Shown: positions 63,501 through 64,000 of the stretch, piece after piece
Layout: every line of letters begins with the position of its first letter
Numbering within the stretch: position 1 is the first letter of the stretch
Source of the DNA: Maratus speciosus
Lineage: Eukaryota; Arthropoda; Arachnida; Araneae; Salticidae
DNA: 64,000 nt
Assembly (NCBI GenBank): GCA_963932465.1
Contig: CAWVRF010001043.1
Location: 62,001-126,000, forward strand
Direction: 5' to 3'
Notes under the pieces: model-generated
Databases searched by the model: none
What the model was told of the DNA's origin: nothing
Seen by the model: the letters and a program-made list of their open reading frames with translations, nothing else
Translations under genes and position numbers: made by a program

Positions 63501-64000
63501 ATAAATAATAAAGCGAAACCGAATATATTGTTTCAACAATCAGAGCATTGTTAGAAAATTCATCAGAAAGAGTTACCGCATATAAAACACGCAATATTTA
63601 TGAATTGAATTCCGGTGCAGGGCTGAAAATTAATTTCTTGATAAATAATAAAGCGAAACCGAATATATTGTTTCAACAATCAAAGCATTGTTAGAAAATT
63701 CATCAGAAAGAGTTACCCCATATAAAACACGCAATATTTATGAATTGAATTCCGGTGCAGGGCTGAAAATTAATTTCTTAATAAATAATAAAGCGAAACC
63801 GAATATATTGTTTCAACAATCAAAGCATTGTTAGAAAATTCATCAGAAAGAGTTACTGCATATAAAACAAGCAATATTTATGAATTGAATTCCGGTGCAC
63901 CGCTGAAAATTAATTTCTTAATAAATAATAAAGCGAAACCGAATATATTGTTTCAACAATCAAAGCATTGTTAGAAAATTCATCAGAAAGATTTACCGCA

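Larger units (their letters stand above)
1..64000 (+). repeat. 140-bp AT-rich satellite DNA array filling the window
   Basis: Every stretch aligns to one 140-bp monomer, always in the same orientation. Position 1 is the first base of accgaatata. The consensus has 41 G/C in 140. There are 457 complete units (1-63937) plus 63 bases of another. Most differences between units are substitutions at a small set of diagnostic sites: 1-3, 13, 17, 23-29, 49, 55, 60, 78, 84, 88, 94-95, 103-108, 121-124 and 136. Class names used below: A (a2, c23a24, t55, g95); A' (t55, g95); B (t29, a78), B' (B with t106, c108, g121); C (t3, a60, t95, c103c104); D (t26, c49, c88, g95), D' (t26, c49, a84); E (t1, t55, g95, g123); F (a17, t95, c103c104); G (t13, t29, t55, c94, t106, c108, g121); H and N (consensus-like), H' (t55); I (c88, c108, g124); J (a17); M (c94); K (g26). 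The family is not one I recognise. A role in centromeric or pericentromeric heterochromatin is inference. Confidence 0.98.
36958..64000 (+). repeat. Domain 2: reorganised array with shorter nested repeats
   Basis: The monomer and strand are unchanged, but no A-class unit with aacaaaagca occurs after 35698. New variants replace the old ones: caataaagta (139-bp units), catagttag, cttattaaac, aatatgttg, cctcagaaagtg, catgtaaaac, ttccgttgc, atttcccg with ttctgg, cagaata, catgcaat, gcgtttctg, and the shortened aataaccgaaacc (136-bp units). Sixteen of the 18 short units lie here. Repeat organisation changes to 2-, 3-, 7-, 10- and 11-mers and multi-kilobase duplications. Confidence 0.88.
57506..64000 (+). 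repeat. Right-hand copy of the large domain 2 block (continues beyond the window)
   Basis: The first unit is a junction: it starts as D (caacctt, catagca, catcaca) and continues as the consensus unit that precedes aatatgttg. From about 57555 the sequence follows 44415 onward at offset 13140 and, after one additional unit (59322-59461, with cataaaaaac), at offset 13280 to the end of the window. Private changes here are tccgaagcag near 62351 and tttcaacaat where the other copy has tttcaataat (49271). Confidence 0.9.
57555..64000 (+). repeat. Large duplication, right copy
   Basis: Partner of 44415-50720. The right end of the match is cut by the window edge. The left edge falls inside the hybrid unit 57506-57645. 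Visible differences from the left copy are few single bases plus one additional 140-bp unit at 59322-59461. Confidence 0.9.

Noticed and set aside
1..64000. CRISPR array
   Set aside because: Repeats of 140 bp follow each other without unique spacers; the whole unit is conserved, not a 25-40 bp repeat alternating with variable spacers.
1..64000. Tandem protein-coding repeats (for example a surface or silk-like protein)
   Set aside because: 140 is not a multiple of three, so each unit changes frame, and every frame meets a stop within about one to one and a half units.
1..64000. Telomeric repeats, rDNA, tRNA or histone genes between units
   Set aside because: The phase of the units accounts for every base of the window; nothing is left for other genes.
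1..64000. Assignment to a named satellite family or species
   Set aside because: The monomer length resembles several tenebrionid beetle satellites (about 142-144 bp), but I do not recognise the sequence and a database search would be needed.

Overview
The whole 64 kb window is one uninterrupted, head-to-tail satellite DNA array. The monomer is 140 bp and AT-rich (41 G/C in the 140-base consensus I derived). All units lie in the same orientation. Taking monomer position 1 at the first base of accgaatata, I count 457 complete units from 1 to 63937 and a 63-base partial unit at the end. Only 43 bases are lost relative to a perfect 140-bp ladder, in 18 short units: eight of 136 bp, nine of 139 bp and one of 138 bp. 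I found no insertion, no inversion, no unique sequence, no transposon and no credible gene. Both ends of the window lie inside the array, so its true size is unknown.

An array of this size, with stacked higher-order repeats (HORs), points to a eukaryotic nuclear chromosome, most likely (peri)centromeric or other constitutive heterochromatin. A monomer of about 140 bp, AT-rich and with CpG preserved, would suit many insects. The sequence alone does not name the species and I do not recognise the family. Centromere function is inference.

Domain 1 (1 to about 36957) is built from an ordered series of monomer variants. The complete cycle is 22 monomers (3080 bp): A B' C B' C B D' E H H' F G C B D B A' I J M K N. 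A 19-monomer form (2660 bp) lacks M K N. Full 22-mers lie at 5881-8960 and 25899-28978, and a full 19-mer at 23239-25898. Other cycles have 5 to 31 monomers and are deletion or duplication derivatives. Several are joined by hybrid monomers that begin as one class and end as another, the signature of unequal exchange in register.

Domain 2 (about 36958 to 64000) uses the same monomer family but a different set of variants and shorter nested repeats: a 1.1 kb block duplicated 4054 bp apart, a zone of 139-bp units, a 7-mer tandem pair (976 bp each), an 11-mer tandem pair (1536 bp each), and 136-bp units carrying a private 4-base loss. The largest structure is a duplication of at least 6.3 kb (about 44415-50720 and 57555-64000). 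These two copies share private mutations that are absent from the related block lying between them. A transitional stretch (about 29399-31400) inside domain 1 already carries variants typical of domain 2.

Within the monomer, positions 10-35 hold alternating inverted arms, which in F and J units become a perfect 14-bp palindrome. Positions 96-105 switch between a perfect 10-bp palindrome (cggtgcaccg) and a non-palindromic form. These are the most plausible protein-binding or structural elements. I found no previously undescribed gene system; the interest lies in the repeat architecture.
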